DNA of 64,000 bases, from positions 1,116,001 through 1,180,000 of the forward strand of contig NZ_CYTW01000001.1 in the NCBI RefSeq assembly GCF_001458215.1, given 5' to 3'. The translations under genes were made by a program, and so were the position numbers. This DNA comes from Shimia thalassica. GTDB taxonomy: Bacteria > Pseudomonadota > Alphaproteobacteria > Rhodobacterales > Rhodobacteraceae. Numbering within the stretch: position 1 is the stretch's first letter; each line of letters begins with the position of its first letter. The notes under the pieces are model-generated. The model was not told the DNA's origin. It searched no databases and saw only the letters and a program-made list of their open reading frames with translations. This document shows positions 25,583-35,329 of this stretch, piece by piece.

Positions 25583-26712
25583 GACAACAAACCACCTGCC
25601 TGCCGCTGAATACGACCATCCAACTCCAAATCGATCAAAACCGGAGTGACACGATTCGCAGGCGCAGAAAGGTCACGGATCAATTGATCTTCGGCCAAAG
25701 GCGCCGGTCCCAAACGGTTGAGAATTTGCATGTGCAGATCCGAAGTGTCTCGCAGGCTGCGCTGTTGGGGCGAGGTCTGTGGCGGCGTGTCGGACGGGCC
25801 GGAAACATCTGACGTGCGCGGCGCGCCGACCATCTCGATCACATCCTTGGCGCCTCTGACAAGAGTGGCACCGTCACGGATCAACATGTTGCAACCAGAA
25901 GCGCGCGCATCAAACGGATGGCCCGGCACAGCAAGAACCTCTCGGCCCTGATCCAGCGCTTCACGTGCCGTGATCAGGCTGCCGGATCGTGCCGCGGCTT
26001 CGACCACGACAACCGCTTGGGACATTCCCGAAATAATGCGGTTGCGGGCAGGGAAGTGACGGGCCTGCGGGACGGTGCCCATAGGTTGTTCAGAAACGAT
26101 CAGGCCGTTGTCCGCGATCTTTCGGGCCAATTCCCTGTTGTCTGCGGGATAGATCACATCCACACCGCCGCCAAATACGGCGATTGTGCCTGTTTTTAGC
26201 GATGCAGCATGGGCCGCCGTATCGACCCCGCGCGCCAGACCGGACGCCACGACAAAACCCGCTTCACCCAGCTCTCTGGCCAAGCCGCGCGCCATGCGCG
26301 TACCAAGAGAGGACGCATTTCGTGCCCCGACCAAAGCCAATGCCGGACGGGTGGCCAAAGTCACGTCGCCAAGTGTCCATAATAGAGGAGGGGCGTCGGC
26401 AGTGTCTTTGAGCGGCTGAGGATAGTCTTCATCCGAAATGGCCACCAAACGCGCGCCGGCCTTTCGACCTGCGGCCATCTCGCTTTCGATGACACCTGCC
26501 GGACACACAGAATAATTGTCGACACCTGCAGCCTGCGCCACAGAGGGCAAGGCCTCAAGTACGCGTTCGGCACAGCCATGTTCGGCCATCAGTTTATAGA
26601 AGGTAGATACCCCGACCCGACGCGAGCGCAAAAGACGGAGCCACGAATAACGGTGTTCTTCCGTGGTGGGTGGGAGTTGGGGGTGAGTGGAAGAAATGTT
26701 GTCCTCGGTCAT
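25573..26712 (-). CDS. dprA: DNA-processing protein DprA
   Basis: A 379-residue protein with the Rossmann-fold DprA/Smf core: 'LVGARNASSLGTRMARGLA', 'SGLARGVDTAAHAASL', 'FGGGVDVIYPADNREL', 'VVVVEAAARSGSLITAREALDQGREVLAVPG', plus a C-terminal winged-helix domain (about 315-375) usual in long forms. It loads RecA on incoming single strands in transformation. No other competence gene is in view. Confidence 0.95.
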   Translation of the reverse strand: MTEDNISSTHPQLPPTTEEHRYSWLRLLRSRRVGVSTFYKLMAEHGCAERVLEALPSVAQAAGVDNYSVCPAGVIESEMAAGRKAGARLVAISDEDYPQPLKDTADAPPLLWTLGDVTLATRPALALVGARNASSLGTRMARGLARELGEAGFVVASGLARGVDTAAHAASLKTGTIAVFGGGVDVIYPADNRELARKIADNGLIVSEQPMGTVPQARHFPARNRIISGMSQAVVVVEAAARSGSLITAREALDQGREVLAVPGHPFDARASGCNMLIRDGATLVRGAKDVIEMVGAPRTSDVSGPSDTPPQTSPQQRSLRDTSDLHMQILNRLGPAPLAEDQLIRDLSAPANRVTPVLIDLELDGRIQRQAGGLLSKI

Positions 26713-26810
26713 CCGTAGCTCCGCCTGCTTGCAAAGTCAGGTTTAGCGTTCAAAGAGTTAACAGCAGGTGAATTGCCTCAAATCTTTTTCAACATTCTCT
26801 AAAATGCAAT

Positions 26811-26840
26811 CTGGGGCGTCTCCGAAAGGAAACGCCCCAG
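26811..26840 (-). terminator. Hairpin terminator after tldD
   Basis: CTGGGGCGT / ACGCCCCAG, a 9-base perfect stem, with an inner TCC-GAAA-GGA tetraloop stem, between the tldD stop and dprA start. Confidence 0.65.
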
Positions 26841-26887
26841 AAGGTGTGTTCGTAGTGCAAAGCGGGTTTTGCTGCTGGCCTATTGGC

Positions 26888-28309
26888 TTAAGTGGCAGAC
26901 CCACCGACGGTAAGACCATCCATGAGAACATGCGGCTGGCCTACGCCGACGGGCACCCATTGACCGGCTTTGCCGCAATTGCCCATGCCCGGATCGAGTT
27001 GCATGTCATTGCCCAGCCCCTTGATCTGTTTCATTGCGGTGGCCCCGTCACCGATCAGGGTGGCGCCATTGACGGGCGCGCCGATTTTGCCGTTTTCGAC
27101 GCGATAGGCCTCGGTGCAAGAGAAGACAAACTTGCCGTTGGTGATATCTACCTGACCGCCGCCGAACCCGACGGCATAAATTCCGTCTTTCAAAGATGCG
27201 ATCAGATCGGCCGGAGTGGCGTCTCCGCCCTGCATATAGGTGTTTGTCATGCGTGGCATCGGCGGATGGGCATAGCTTTCCCGCCGCCCGTTCCCTGTTG
27301 GATCCACCCCCATCAGACGGGCGTTTTGGCGATCCTGCATGTATCCGACCAGAACGCCATCTTCGATCAGGACATTGCGCCCGGAAGGAGTGCCTTCGTC
27401 GTCCACCGTGATGGAACCGCGGCGGTCAGGGATCGTGCCATCGTCCACAACAGTAACGCCTTTTGAGGCAACCTGCTGGCCGATGTGTCCGGCAAACTTC
27501 GAGCTGCCTTTGCGGTTGAAATCGCCTTCCAGCCCATGACCAACGGCTTCGTGCAACAAGATGCCAGGCCATCCGGGCCCCAGGACAACTTCCATGGCGC
27601 CTGCAGGGGCGGGGACCGCCTCGAGGTTGACCAAGGCCACGCGCAGTGCCTCGCGCGTTTTTGCCTGCCAGTCAGCCGGATCCATCAACCCGTCAAGCCC
27701 GATCCGACCGCCGCCTCCGGCGCTGCCGGTTTCTCGGCGGCCATTTTGCTCAACTATGACGGATACGTTCACGCGGGTCATGGGGCGCGTGTCAGAAACC
27801 TGAACACCATCGGGCCGCAAGATGATGACTTCCTGATGAGAGGCCGCCAGCGTTGCCGAGACCTGAACAACGCGCGAATCAAGATCGCGGGCAAAGCTGT
27901 CGATCTCGCGAAGTGTGTCGATTTTGACGGGGAATTCGGCACCGGCAATCGGGTCGGCATCGGTATACAGCCGTTTGTTTGTGGGAATCGGCGCCGCCGC
28001 AAGAGCACCGCCGCCTGCGCCCACCGCCAAACGCGCGGTTTCCACGGCACGCCGCAGCGCTGATTCTGAGATTTCAGAGGAATGGGCGTATCCGGACACC
28101 TCGCCACGCACGGCCCTTAATCCAAAGCCTTCAGAGGCATCATAAGACGCCGTTTTGAGTCGCCCGTCATCAAAGACCAAGGCCTCGGACCGACGTCTTT
28201 CGAGGAACAACTCGCCATCGTCAGCCCCATCGGTGGCCTGGCGCAACAGGTTCAGTGCCACTTCGGGATCGAGAGATGTCTCGAAGGGGCAGAATTTGAT
28301 GTGAGTCAT
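26888..28309 (-). CDS. tldD: Metalloprotease TldD
   Basis: A 473-residue TldD/PmbA-family zinc protease. The HExxxH motif is 'HEAVGHGLEGD' (about 255), with 'NRKGSSKFAGHIG' and 'NTYMQGGDATPADLI' further on and the C-terminal 'GNDMQLDPGMGNCGKAGQWVPVGVGQP' region spread over about 430-460. The TldD/TldE pair trims unfolded peptides (microcin B17, CcdA). It diverges from coxB; an Fnr-type box sits 20 bases before its ATG. Confidence 0.96.
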   Translation of the reverse strand: MTHIKFCPFETSLDPEVALNLLRQATDGADDGELFLERRRSEALVFDDGRLKTASYDASEGFGLRAVRGEVSGYAHSSEISESALRRAVETARLAVGAGGGALAAAPIPTNKRLYTDADPIAGAEFPVKIDTLREIDSFARDLDSRVVQVSATLAASHQEVIILRPDGVQVSDTRPMTRVNVSVIVEQNGRRETGSAGGGGRIGLDGLMDPADWQAKTREALRVALVNLEAVPAPAGAMEVVLGPGWPGILLHEAVGHGLEGDFNRKGSSKFAGHIGQQVASKGVTVVDDGTIPDRRGSITVDDEGTPSGRNVLIEDGVLVGYMQDRQNARLMGVDPTGNGRRESYAHPPMPRMTNTYMQGGDATPADLIASLKDGIYAVGFGGGQVDITNGKFVFSCTEAYRVENGKIGAPVNGATLIGDGATAMKQIKGLGNDMQLDPGMGNCGKAGQWVPVGVGQPHVLMDGLTVGGSAT

Positions 28310-28329
28310 ATGGATTTTCCCTTCGGAAT

Positions 28330-28343
28330 TTGATCTAAGTCAA
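28330..28343. promoter_or_regulatory. Fnr/FnrL-type box between tldD and coxB
   Basis: TTGA-TCTAAG-TCAA fits the Fnr-family consensus TTGA-N6-TCAA. It is 148 bases before coxB and 21 bases before tldD. A GAAT-ATGC-ATTC dyad (28390-28401) lies nearer coxB. Confidence 0.6.
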
Positions 28344-28490
28344 AAAAAGCGTCCGTTTGACGCGGGCTGGCTTCTTTATTTGGCAGATAGAATATGCATT
28401 CTAGCCGGAGCACAACAGCGGGATTCCGGGCACTGCCCGGTTTTTCGCGTAGAATTGAGACACGAACAACGCAACCTATCAGGGTGAACT

Positions 28491-29342
28491 ATGAGAATTC
28501 TTTCGAAAGTCCTGGCACTCATGGCCGCATTCACAGCCCTTCCGGCGCTGGCTCAAGAGGTCGAGACAGTGGGCAAGCCCGTTGATGGCTTGATGGGCTT
28601 CCAACCACCAGCAACCGAATTGGCACGTCAGCTCCAGAGCTTGGATCACATGCTGCTGGTTATCATCACGATCATCGTTCTGTTTGTGGTGGCCCTTACG
28701 GCAGTCATCATCGTGCGCTACAACCGTCGCGCCAATCCAGAGCCTGCAACATTTACACACAACACGCCGATCGAGATCGCTTGGACACTGATCCCGATTT
28801 TGATCCTTGTTTTCATTGGTGCGTTTTCGCTTCCGGTTCTGTTCAACCAACAGGAAATCCCGGAAGGTGACATTCACATCAAAGTCACAGGATACCAGTG
28901 GTACTGGGGTTATGAGTATTCGGACCACGAGTTCGAATTCGACAGCTTCCTGCTTGGCAAAGACGAACTGGCTGACTATGGCTATGCGGATGATGAATAT
29001 CTGCTGGCAACCGACACTCAGGTTGTTGTCCCTATCGGCAAGACCGTTGTGATGAACGTAACCGCAGCAGACGTGATCCACTCTTGGACCATCCCTGCAT
29101 TTGGTGTGAAGCAAGATGCTGTTCCCGGTCGTATCGCCCAGCTTTGGTTCAACGCCGAGCGTGAAGGCATCTACTTTGGCCAGTGTTCCGAGCTTTGCGG
29201 CAAAGACCACGCCTATATGCCGATCACCGTCAAAGTGGTGTCGCAAGAGGCTTATGATGTTTGGCTGAAAGGCGCGATCGAAGAGTATGCGGGCGATCCG
29301 TCCACTCTGACGTCGCAACAGCAGCTGGCTTTGGCTGAATAA
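28491..29342 (+). CDS. coxB: Cytochrome c oxidase subunit II
   Basis: A 283-residue aa3-type subunit: signal peptide (1-20), two membrane helices (about 55-77 and 100-120), and a cupredoxin domain with the binuclear CuA ligands in '[17 protein letters not shown]' and '[13 protein letters not shown]'. It takes electrons from cytochrome c. It heads coxB-ctaB-coxF-ctaG-coxC; subunit I is coded elsewhere. Confidence 0.97.
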   Translation: MRILSKVLALMAAFTALPALAQEVETVGKPVDGLMGFQPPATELARQLQSLDHMLLVIITIIVLFVVALTAVIIVRYNRRANPEPATFTHNTPIEIAWTLIPILILVFIGAFSLPVLFNQQEIPEGDIHIKVTGYQWYWGYEYSDHEFEFDSFLLGKDELADYGYADDEYLLATDTQVVVPIGKTVVMNVTAADVIHSWTIPAFGVKQDAVPGRIAQLWFNAEREGIYFGQCSELCGKDHAYMPITVKVVSQEAYDVWLKGAIEEYAGDPSTLTSQQQLALAE

Positions 29343-29393
29343 AAGACTGATGGTCAGGGGCGCCATACCGGTGCCCCGTCCAAGGGGAAGACT

Positions 29394-30332
29394 ATGAGCG
29401 ACGCAAGTATCAACACGCAGGTCCAGACGCAGGAAGCCGGTTTCGGCGACTATTTCGCATTGCTCAAGCCACGCGTCATGTCGCTGGTTGTGTTCACTGC
29501 GATGGTGGGCCTTCTGGCGGCCCCCGTAGATGTGCATCCGATGGTGGCTTTTGCCTCGATCCTGTTCATCGCAGTCGGTGGCGGAGCGTCAGGCGCATTG
29601 AATATGTGGTTTGACTCGGACATCGACGCCGTGATGAAGCGCACGCAAGGCCGTCCGATTCCTGCTGGCAAGGTCACGCGGGAAGAGGCGTTTGCAATCG
29701 GCATCACCCTGTCGGTGTTCTCTTGCGTGATGCTGGCTCTGGCGGCGAATATCTTTGCCGGTCTGCTGCTGGCTTTCACAATCTTCTTCTACGTGGTGAT
29801 CTACACCATGTGGCTGAAGCGCTGGACGCCGCAGAACATCGTTATCGGTGGTGCCGCAGGTGCGTTCCCTCCGATGATTGGTTGGGCCGTGGCCACCGGG
29901 GGCGTTTCGATTGAATCGATCCTGATGTTCACCTTGACGTTTATGTGGACCCCACCTCATTTCTGGGCTTTGTGCCTGTTTATGAAGTCGGACTACAAAG
30001 ACGCTGGCGTGCCCATGTTGCATGTCACCAACGGGCGTCGCTCGACGCGCAACCATATCCTTGTCTACACCCTGCTTCTGGCAGCCGTTGCAATCGGCAT
30101 GGCCTTTACGGGTGTGGGTGGTCCGATCTACCTGACGGTTGCTCTGGTTCTGAATGGCCTGTTCGTAGCGGGTGCCATTTCTATCTGGCGTCGCGATGAA
30201 GAAACCTCCGAGGCGGATGGGTACAAGCGCGAGAAATCGTTCTTTGCCCTGTCTTTGATGTACCTCTTCCTGCACTACGGTGCGATCCTGGCAGAAGCCA
30301 CTTTGGCACCATTTGGTTGGGGAGGTTGGTAA
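29394..30332 (+). CDS. ctaB: Protoheme IX farnesyltransferase (heme O synthase)
   Basis: A 312-residue UbiA-family prenyltransferase with about eight to nine helices. The Mg/farnesyl-diphosphate motif '[23 protein letters not shown]' spans about 65-85, and '[24 protein letters not shown]' follows. It makes haem O, the precursor of haem A in the oxidase. AAGGGGAAG precedes the ATG; the stop is one base from the next gene. Confidence 0.97.
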   Translation: MSDASINTQVQTQEAGFGDYFALLKPRVMSLVVFTAMVGLLAAPVDVHPMVAFASILFIAVGGGASGALNMWFDSDIDAVMKRTQGRPIPAGKVTREEAFAIGITLSVFSCVMLALAANIFAGLLLAFTIFFYVVIYTMWLKRWTPQNIVIGGAAGAFPPMIGWAVATGGVSIESILMFTLTFMWTPPHFWALCLFMKSDYKDAGVPMLHVTNGRRSTRNHILVYTLLLAAVAIGMAFTGVGGPIYLTVALVLNGLFVAGAISIWRRDEETSEADGYKREKSFFALSLMYLFLHYGAILAEATLAPFGWGGW

Positions 30333-30333
30333 T

Positions 30334-30495
30334 ATGAGCTTTCGCGACGATCACGAACTTCACGGCCGCCGCTTTGGACGCAACCTTGGCGTTGCCCTGG
30401 TTCTGCTGGCCTTTATCGCCATCGTGTTTGGTTTGACTGTGGCCAAAGTAACCCGTGGCGACTACGAGCCCGAAAATGCAAGGATCCAGGACTGA
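30334..30495 (+). CDS. Small single-pass membrane protein of the cox operon (CoxF-like)
   Basis: A 53-residue protein with a basic/histidine-rich N-terminus ('[15 protein letters not shown]') and one transmembrane helix ('[20 protein letters not shown]', about 18-37). It starts one base after the ctaB stop and its TGA overlaps the ctaG ATG, so it is tightly coupled to both. Small proteins of this sort lie at the same place in other alphaproteobacterial cox operons and are annotated as oxidase assembly (CoxF); their function is poorly defined. Confidence 0.75.
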   Translation: MSFRDDHELHGRRFGRNLGVALVLLAFIAIVFGLTVAKVTRGDYEPENARIQD

Positions 30496-31070
30496 TGGCG
30501 ATGGACCCGAAAACCAAGACAGTGGGACAAACCGTGGGCGTTGTTGTGCTCATGGGGGCTCTGGCTTGGGCGTCTGTGCCTTTTTATGACTGGTTCTGCC
30601 GTGTCACCGGATTTAGCGGTATCACCGGCGTTGCCGAGTCCGGCTCTGACGTCATTCTGGAAAAAACCATCAAAGTTCGTTTCGATGCGAGCAAAGAACG
30701 TGACTTCCCTTGGGAATTCAAACCTTTGCAGCGCGAGATGGAACTTCGCATCGGTGAGACAGGTTTGGCTTTCTATGAAGCCTACAATCCCACTGATCGC
30801 CCTGTAGCCGGTTCGGCCAGCTACAACGTCGCCCCTTACGAGGCGGGTGGGTTCTTTTCGAAAATCGACTGTTTCTGCTTTGAAGAGCAGATCCTGCAAC
30901 CGGGGGAGCGGGCGTCGATGCCTGTAACCTTCTATGTAGACCCCGAGATCGTGTCAGACCGTGATGCCAAATATGTAAAGGTGATCACATTGTCTTACAC
31001 GTTCCACGAAATCGACCTGCCCGAGGCAACCGCCTCACTGGTGCAGGAAACAGAAACTGATGTGAACTAA
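30495..31070 (+). CDS. ctaG: Cytochrome c oxidase assembly protein CtaG (Cox11)
   Basis: A 191-residue Cox11-family copper chaperone: one N-terminal helix ('[28 protein letters not shown]' around 11-38) and a periplasmic domain with the copper-binding 'CFCFEEQ' motif and '[11 protein letters not shown]'. It inserts CuB into subunit I. TGATG overlap with the upstream small gene. Confidence 0.96.
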   Translation: MAMDPKTKTVGQTVGVVVLMGALAWASVPFYDWFCRVTGFSGITGVAESGSDVILEKTIKVRFDASKERDFPWEFKPLQREMELRIGETGLAFYEAYNPTDRPVAGSASYNVAPYEAGGFFSKIDCFCFEEQILQPGERASMPVTFYVDPEIVSDRDAKYVKVITLSYTFHEIDLPEATASLVQETETDVN

Positions 31071-31101
31071 AGTAGCGTTCCAACGAGGGAAAAAGCAAAA
31101 A

Positions 31102-31905
31102 ATGGCGCACGCTAAAAACCACGACTACCACATTCTGCCGCCCTCCCTATGGCCCTTGCTGGGCTCGGTCGGCGCATTCGTCATGCTGTTTGGAGCAGTT
31201 TTGTGGATGCACGAAAGCGGCCCTTGGGTCTTTTTGATCGGCCTTGTCGCTGTTCTTTATGTAATGTTTGGCTGGTGGGCTGAAGTTGTTGCCGAAGGCA
31301 ACGGCGGCGTAGACCACACACCTGTTGTTCAGATTGGCCTGCGTTACGGCTTTATTCTGTTCATCATGTCAGAAGTCATGTTCTTCTCGGCATGGTTCTG
31401 GAGCTTCTTCAAGCACGCTATGTATCCAATGGGCCCTGAAAGCCCGATGGTTGACGGTGTTTGGCCTCCTGTAGGCATTGAAACGTTTGACCCTTGGCAC
31501 CTGCCACTGATCAACACGCTGATCCTGCTGTGTTCGGGTATGGCCGCAACTTGGGCGCACCACGCTCTGGCACATGAAAACAACCGCGAAGACATGAAAT
31601 GGGGTCTTGTGATCTCGATTGCTCTCGGCGTTCTGTTCACCGTTTTCCAGGTGTACGAATACAGCCACGCGGCCTTTGGTTTCTCGGGCAACATCTATGG
31701 CGCGAACTTCTTCATGGCGACCGGTTTCCACGGTTTCCACGTTGTTGTCGGCACCATCTTCCTGTTTGTTTGCTTGCTGCGCCTGATGCGCGGTCACTTC
31801 ACACAGGAACAGCACGTCGGTTTTGAAGCCGCTGCTTGGTACTGGCACTTTGTGGACGTTGTCTGGTTGTTCCTGTTCGCAGCGGTCTACATTTGGGGCC
31901 AATAA
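31102..31905 (+). CDS. coxC: Cytochrome c oxidase subunit III
   Basis: A 267-residue seven-helix subunit with typical '[12 protein letters not shown]' N-terminus, '[17 protein letters not shown]' (about 90-106), '[12 protein letters not shown]' and the final '[16 protein letters not shown]' helix. Last gene of the cox unit, followed by a terminator hairpin. Confidence 0.97.
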   Translation: MAHAKNHDYHILPPSLWPLLGSVGAFVMLFGAVLWMHESGPWVFLIGLVAVLYVMFGWWAEVVAEGNGGVDHTPVVQIGLRYGFILFIMSEVMFFSAWFWSFFKHAMYPMGPESPMVDGVWPPVGIETFDPWHLPLINTLILLCSGMAATWAHHALAHENNREDMKWGLVISIALGVLFTVFQVYEYSHAAFGFSGNIYGANFFMATGFHGFHVVVGTIFLFVCLLRLMRGHFTQEQHVGFEAAAWYWHFVDVVWLFLFAAVYIWGQ

Positions 31906-31946
31906 CCGATTAACGGTTGAACCCCGAACTATCAGACGCATAAAAC

Positions 31947-31984
31947 AAGTCGCGGTGGGCAAAGCCTTCCGCGACTTTTCTTTG
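31947..31984 (+). terminator. Terminator between coxC and surf1
   Basis: AAGTCGCGG (31947-31955) / CCGCGACTT (31969-31977), a 9-base stem followed by TTCTTT; it overlaps the leader of the SURF1 gene, so it could also attenuate read-through into it. Confidence 0.75.
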
Positions 31985-31999
31985 CAAGGACACTGTGCA

Positions 32000-32677
32000 T
32001 TGCCCCGTTATCTTCTGCCCCTGATTTTCGGCATCGTTGGTACCGCGATACTGGTGTCTCTGGGCAATTGGCAGGTGCGCCGTCTGGCCGAGAAAGAAGC
32101 CTATCTTTCGGCGATAGACGCGCGGATTGCGGACGCCCCTGTTGAAGTGCCCGCCATTCCAGACCCTGTAGAAGATCGCTTTTTGCCGGTTTCAGCGACG
32201 GGTGTGCTGACAGCGGACGAGTTGCACGTTCTGGTCTCGGTCAAAAAGGTAGGGCCGGGATATCGCATCGTTTCGGCTTTCGAGATGGAAGATGGCCGTC
32301 GCATCATGGTGGACCGCGGCTTTGTGCGCACGCCCCAGAAAGAGGCGACGCGCTATACCGGTCCGGCAACCGTGATCGGGAACCTGCACTGGCCAGAGGA
32401 AATCGACAGCTTCACCCCCGAGAATGACATCACCGGCAATATCTGGTTTGCGCGTGATGTGCCTGCCATGGCGGCGGCTCTGGATACCGAACCCGTGCTG
32501 GTGATTTTGCGCGAGACGTCGGAAAACGACACAACCGTGACGCCCTTGCCCGTCGACTCATCCGGAATTCCAAACGACCATCTCCAATATATTGTCACTT
32601 GGTACGGACTAGCGATTGTCTGGGCGGCCATGACGCTTTATTACCTGCGCCGAATGCGCAAAACCAAAAAGGCCTGA
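32000..32677 (+). CDS. SURF1-family cytochrome oxidase assembly factor
   Basis: A 225-residue protein with N-terminal and C-terminal membrane helices ('YLLPLIFGIVGTAILVSLGNWQ' split at 3-24; 'WYGLAIVWAAMTLYYLRR') flanking a periplasmic beta domain with the family motifs 'GYRIVSAFEMEDGRRIMVDRGFV' (about 85-107) and 'HLQYIVTWYGLA'. It helps haem A insertion. I choose the TTG at 32000: AAGGA lies nine bases upstream, and no ATG or GTG gives the first helix. Confidence 0.87.
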   Translation: MPRYLLPLIFGIVGTAILVSLGNWQVRRLAEKEAYLSAIDARIADAPVEVPAIPDPVEDRFLPVSATGVLTADELHVLVSVKKVGPGYRIVSAFEMEDGRRIMVDRGFVRTPQKEATRYTGPATVIGNLHWPEEIDSFTPENDITGNIWFARDVPAMAAALDTEPVLVILRETSENDTTVTPLPVDSSGIPNDHLQYIVTWYGLAIVWAAMTLYYLRRMRKTKKA

Positions 32678-32681
32678 GACC

Positions 32682-34070
32682 GTGAAATACATCTCGACCC
32701 GTGGCAACGCCCCGGAACTCACCTTTGAAGAAGCCATGTTGACTGGCCTCGCTCGTGATGGCGGACTCTACGTCCCCGAGACCATCCCCACCCTGTCAAA
32801 AGACGAGATCGCGGCGATGGCCGGATTGTCTTATGAAGAGGTGGCTTTTCGCGTGATGAAGCCCTTCATTGGCGACACATTCACGGATGAAGAGTTCAAA
32901 GGCATCATCGCACGCGCCTATGCAAATTTCCGCCATGATGCACGCGCCCCATTGGTGCAACTGGGGCCCAATCATTTCCTGATGGAGCTGTTCCACGGGC
33001 CGACCTTGGCGTTCAAGGACTTTGCGATGCAGCTGATTGGCCAGTTGTTCCAGTTCTCTTTGGCACGCCGCAACGAGCGTGTGACCATCGTTGGGGCCAC
33101 ATCCGGCGATACAGGCTCGGCTGCGATCGAAGCCTTCCGCGGGCTTGATAATGTCGATGTGTTTATTCTGTTTCCCGATGGCCGTGTATCGGACATCCAG
33201 CGTAAACAGATGACCACGCCAGCGGATGCCAACGTGCACGCCCTGGCGATGGAGGGCGACTTTGACGATTGTCAGGCCAAGCTTAAAGATATGTTCAACG
33301 ATTTTGAATTCCGCGACGGGGTTAAACTCGCTGGCGTGAATTCAATCAACTGGGCCCGCGTTCTTGCCCAGGTCGTATACTATTTCACAACGGCGGTTTC
33401 GTTGGGTGCGCCTGCGCGCAACATCAGCTTTACCGTCCCGACCGGAAACTTTGGCGACATTTTTGCAGGCTATATCGCCAAGAAAATGGGGCTGCCCATT
33501 GACCGTCTGGTGATCGCCACCAACCAGAACGACATCTTGCACCGCACTATGGAAACGGCGGCCTATACCAAAGAAGGCGTAACGCCTTCGATCAGTCCGT
33601 CCATGGATATTCAGGTGTCGTCCAACTTTGAGCGTGCCTTGTTTTATGCCTATGGCGGCGACGGCAATGCCGTGGCGCAATTGATGGAAGAACTCAAAGA
33701 AGGGTCCTTCTCGATCAGCCAGGGCGCGATGGAGAGTTTGCGCGACCATTTCGATTCCGGCCGCACGTCCGAGGCTGAGACTGTCGAGACCATAAAGTGG
33801 GGTTTCACCCACACTGGAGAAGTGCTTTGCCCTCACTCCGCTTGTGGGGTAAAGGTTGCCAATCAACACCTGAATGAAACACCCATGATCACTTTGGCCA
33901 CTGCCCATCCGGCAAAATTCCCTGACGCTGTAGAAAACGCCATTGGCGTGCGTCCGGCGTTGCCCCCGCACATGCAGGACATGATGGACAAACCCGAGCG
34001 TGTCACAAAGGTGCCCAATGAATTGGAGCATCTCAAAACCTTGATAAAAGATCGGATCGCTGCCCGTTGA
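32682..34070 (+). CDS. thrC: Threonine synthase
   Basis: A 462-residue PLP enzyme that turns O-phosphohomoserine into threonine. The N-terminal 'YISTRGNAPELTFEEAMLTGLARDGGLYVPE' stretch is diagnostic (about 2-33); the PLP lysine is in 'GPTLAFKDFAMQ' and 'VGATSGDTGSAAIEAF' and 'VPTGNFGDIFAGYIAKKMG' follow. It starts with GTG four bases after the SURF1 stop. Confidence 0.97.
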   Translation: MKYISTRGNAPELTFEEAMLTGLARDGGLYVPETIPTLSKDEIAAMAGLSYEEVAFRVMKPFIGDTFTDEEFKGIIARAYANFRHDARAPLVQLGPNHFLMELFHGPTLAFKDFAMQLIGQLFQFSLARRNERVTIVGATSGDTGSAAIEAFRGLDNVDVFILFPDGRVSDIQRKQMTTPADANVHALAMEGDFDDCQAKLKDMFNDFEFRDGVKLAGVNSINWARVLAQVVYYFTTAVSLGAPARNISFTVPTGNFGDIFAGYIAKKMGLPIDRLVIATNQNDILHRTMETAAYTKEGVTPSISPSMDIQVSSNFERALFYAYGGDGNAVAQLMEELKEGSFSISQGAMESLRDHFDSGRTSEAETVETIKWGFTHTGEVLCPHSACGVKVANQHLNETPMITLATAHPAKFPDAVENAIGVRPALPPHMQDMMDKPERVTKVPNELEHLKTLIKDRIAAR

Positions 34071-35329
34071 CCACTAAACTGCACACGCTGTCTAACGGCT
34101 TTCGTGTCGTAACCGAGCATATGCCCGGTCTCGAATCCGCAGCCCTTGGTATCTGGGTCGATGCCGGAGGGCGCCATGAGCGCTCTGCCCAAAACGGCAT
34201 CGCCCACTTTCTCGAGCACATGGCCTTTAAAGGCACAACCCGTCGCAGCGCGCTGCAGATTGCCGAGGCGATTGAAGATGTGGGTGGGTATATCAATGCC
34301 TATACCAGCCGCGAAGTCACCGCGTTCTATGCGCGTGTCCTGAAGGGGGACGTGCCTCTGGCCATGGATGTGATCTCGGATATCGTTCTGAACCCCGTGT
34401 TTGATCCCGCCGAGATCGAGGTCGAGCGCGGCGTGATCCTGCAGGAAATCGGTCAGGCTCTGGACACACCGGATGACGTGATCTTTGACTGGTTGCAGGA
34501 ACGTGCCTATCCGGATCAACCGATTGGCCGGACAATCCTTGGCGCAGAAGAGCGCGTCAAAGGCTTCAGCCGTGATGATCTTGCCGGATTTGTGTCCGAA
34601 CATTACCGCCCCGACCAGATGGTTCTGTCTGCGGCAGGCGGGATCGACCACGATGAAATCGTGCGTTTGGCGGAAGACCTGTTTGGGCACATGTCACCGG
34701 GACAGGATACCGGCTACGAGCCTGCCAAGTTTCAGGGTGGTGAATACCGGACCGTCAAAAAGCTCGAACAGGCGCATTTTGCCCTTGGGTTCGAAGGCCC
34801 GTCCTATAGCGATCCGGATATCTATACCGCGCAGATTTACACGTCTGCCCTTGGAGGCGGAATGTCGTCGCGCCTGTTTCAGGAAGTCCGCGAAAAGCGT
34901 GGTCTGTGCTATACGATTTACGCACAGGCCGGGGCCTATGCCGATACCGGGATGACCACGATTTATGCGGGCACATCCGGTAGCCAGATTGGCGAGTTGG
35001 CCGAGATCACGATTGATGAGTTGAAGCGTGCCGCCGAAGACATGACATCCGAAGAAATCGCACGTGCTCGCATGCAGATGAAAGCCGGCCTTTTGATGGG
35101 GCTGGAAAGCCCGTCGAACCGCGCCGAACGTCAGGCGCGCATGTTGTCGATCTGGAAGCGTATCCCCGATTTGCATGAAACCGTCGAACGGATTCATGCC
35201 GTTTCCGACGCCGATGTGCGCGGATTTGCAGAACAAATGGCCTCGGTCGCACGATCTGCTTTGGCGCTTTACGGACCCGTGAGCGATGCACCGACCTTGG
35301 ACGCACTGCAAGAGCGGCGCGCTGCTTGA
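34067..35329 (+). CDS. M16-family zinc peptidase (processing-peptidase-like)
   Basis: A 420-residue pitrilysin-family protein. The inverted zinc motif HxxEH is in 'IAHFLEHMAFKGT' (about 45), followed by the downstream glutamate region 'VLQEI' and the M16C half 'ALGGGMSSRLFQEVREKRGLCY'. It is close in size and sequence style to the mitochondrial processing peptidase beta subunit and YmxG. It begins at a TTG overlapping the thrC stop (TTGA), so translation is coupled. Confidence 0.93.
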   Translation: MTTKLHTLSNGFRVVTEHMPGLESAALGIWVDAGGRHERSAQNGIAHFLEHMAFKGTTRRSALQIAEAIEDVGGYINAYTSREVTAFYARVLKGDVPLAMDVISDIVLNPVFDPAEIEVERGVILQEIGQALDTPDDVIFDWLQERAYPDQPIGRTILGAEERVKGFSRDDLAGFVSEHYRPDQMVLSAAGGIDHDEIVRLAEDLFGHMSPGQDTGYEPAKFQGGEYRTVKKLEQAHFALGFEGPSYSDPDIYTAQIYTSALGGGMSSRLFQEVREKRGLCYTIYAQAGAYADTGMTTIYAGTSGSQIGELAEITIDELKRAAEDMTSEEIARARMQMKAGLLMGLESPSNRAERQARMLSIWKRIPDLHETVERIHAVSDADVRGFAEQMASVARSALALYGPVSDAPTLDALQERRAA

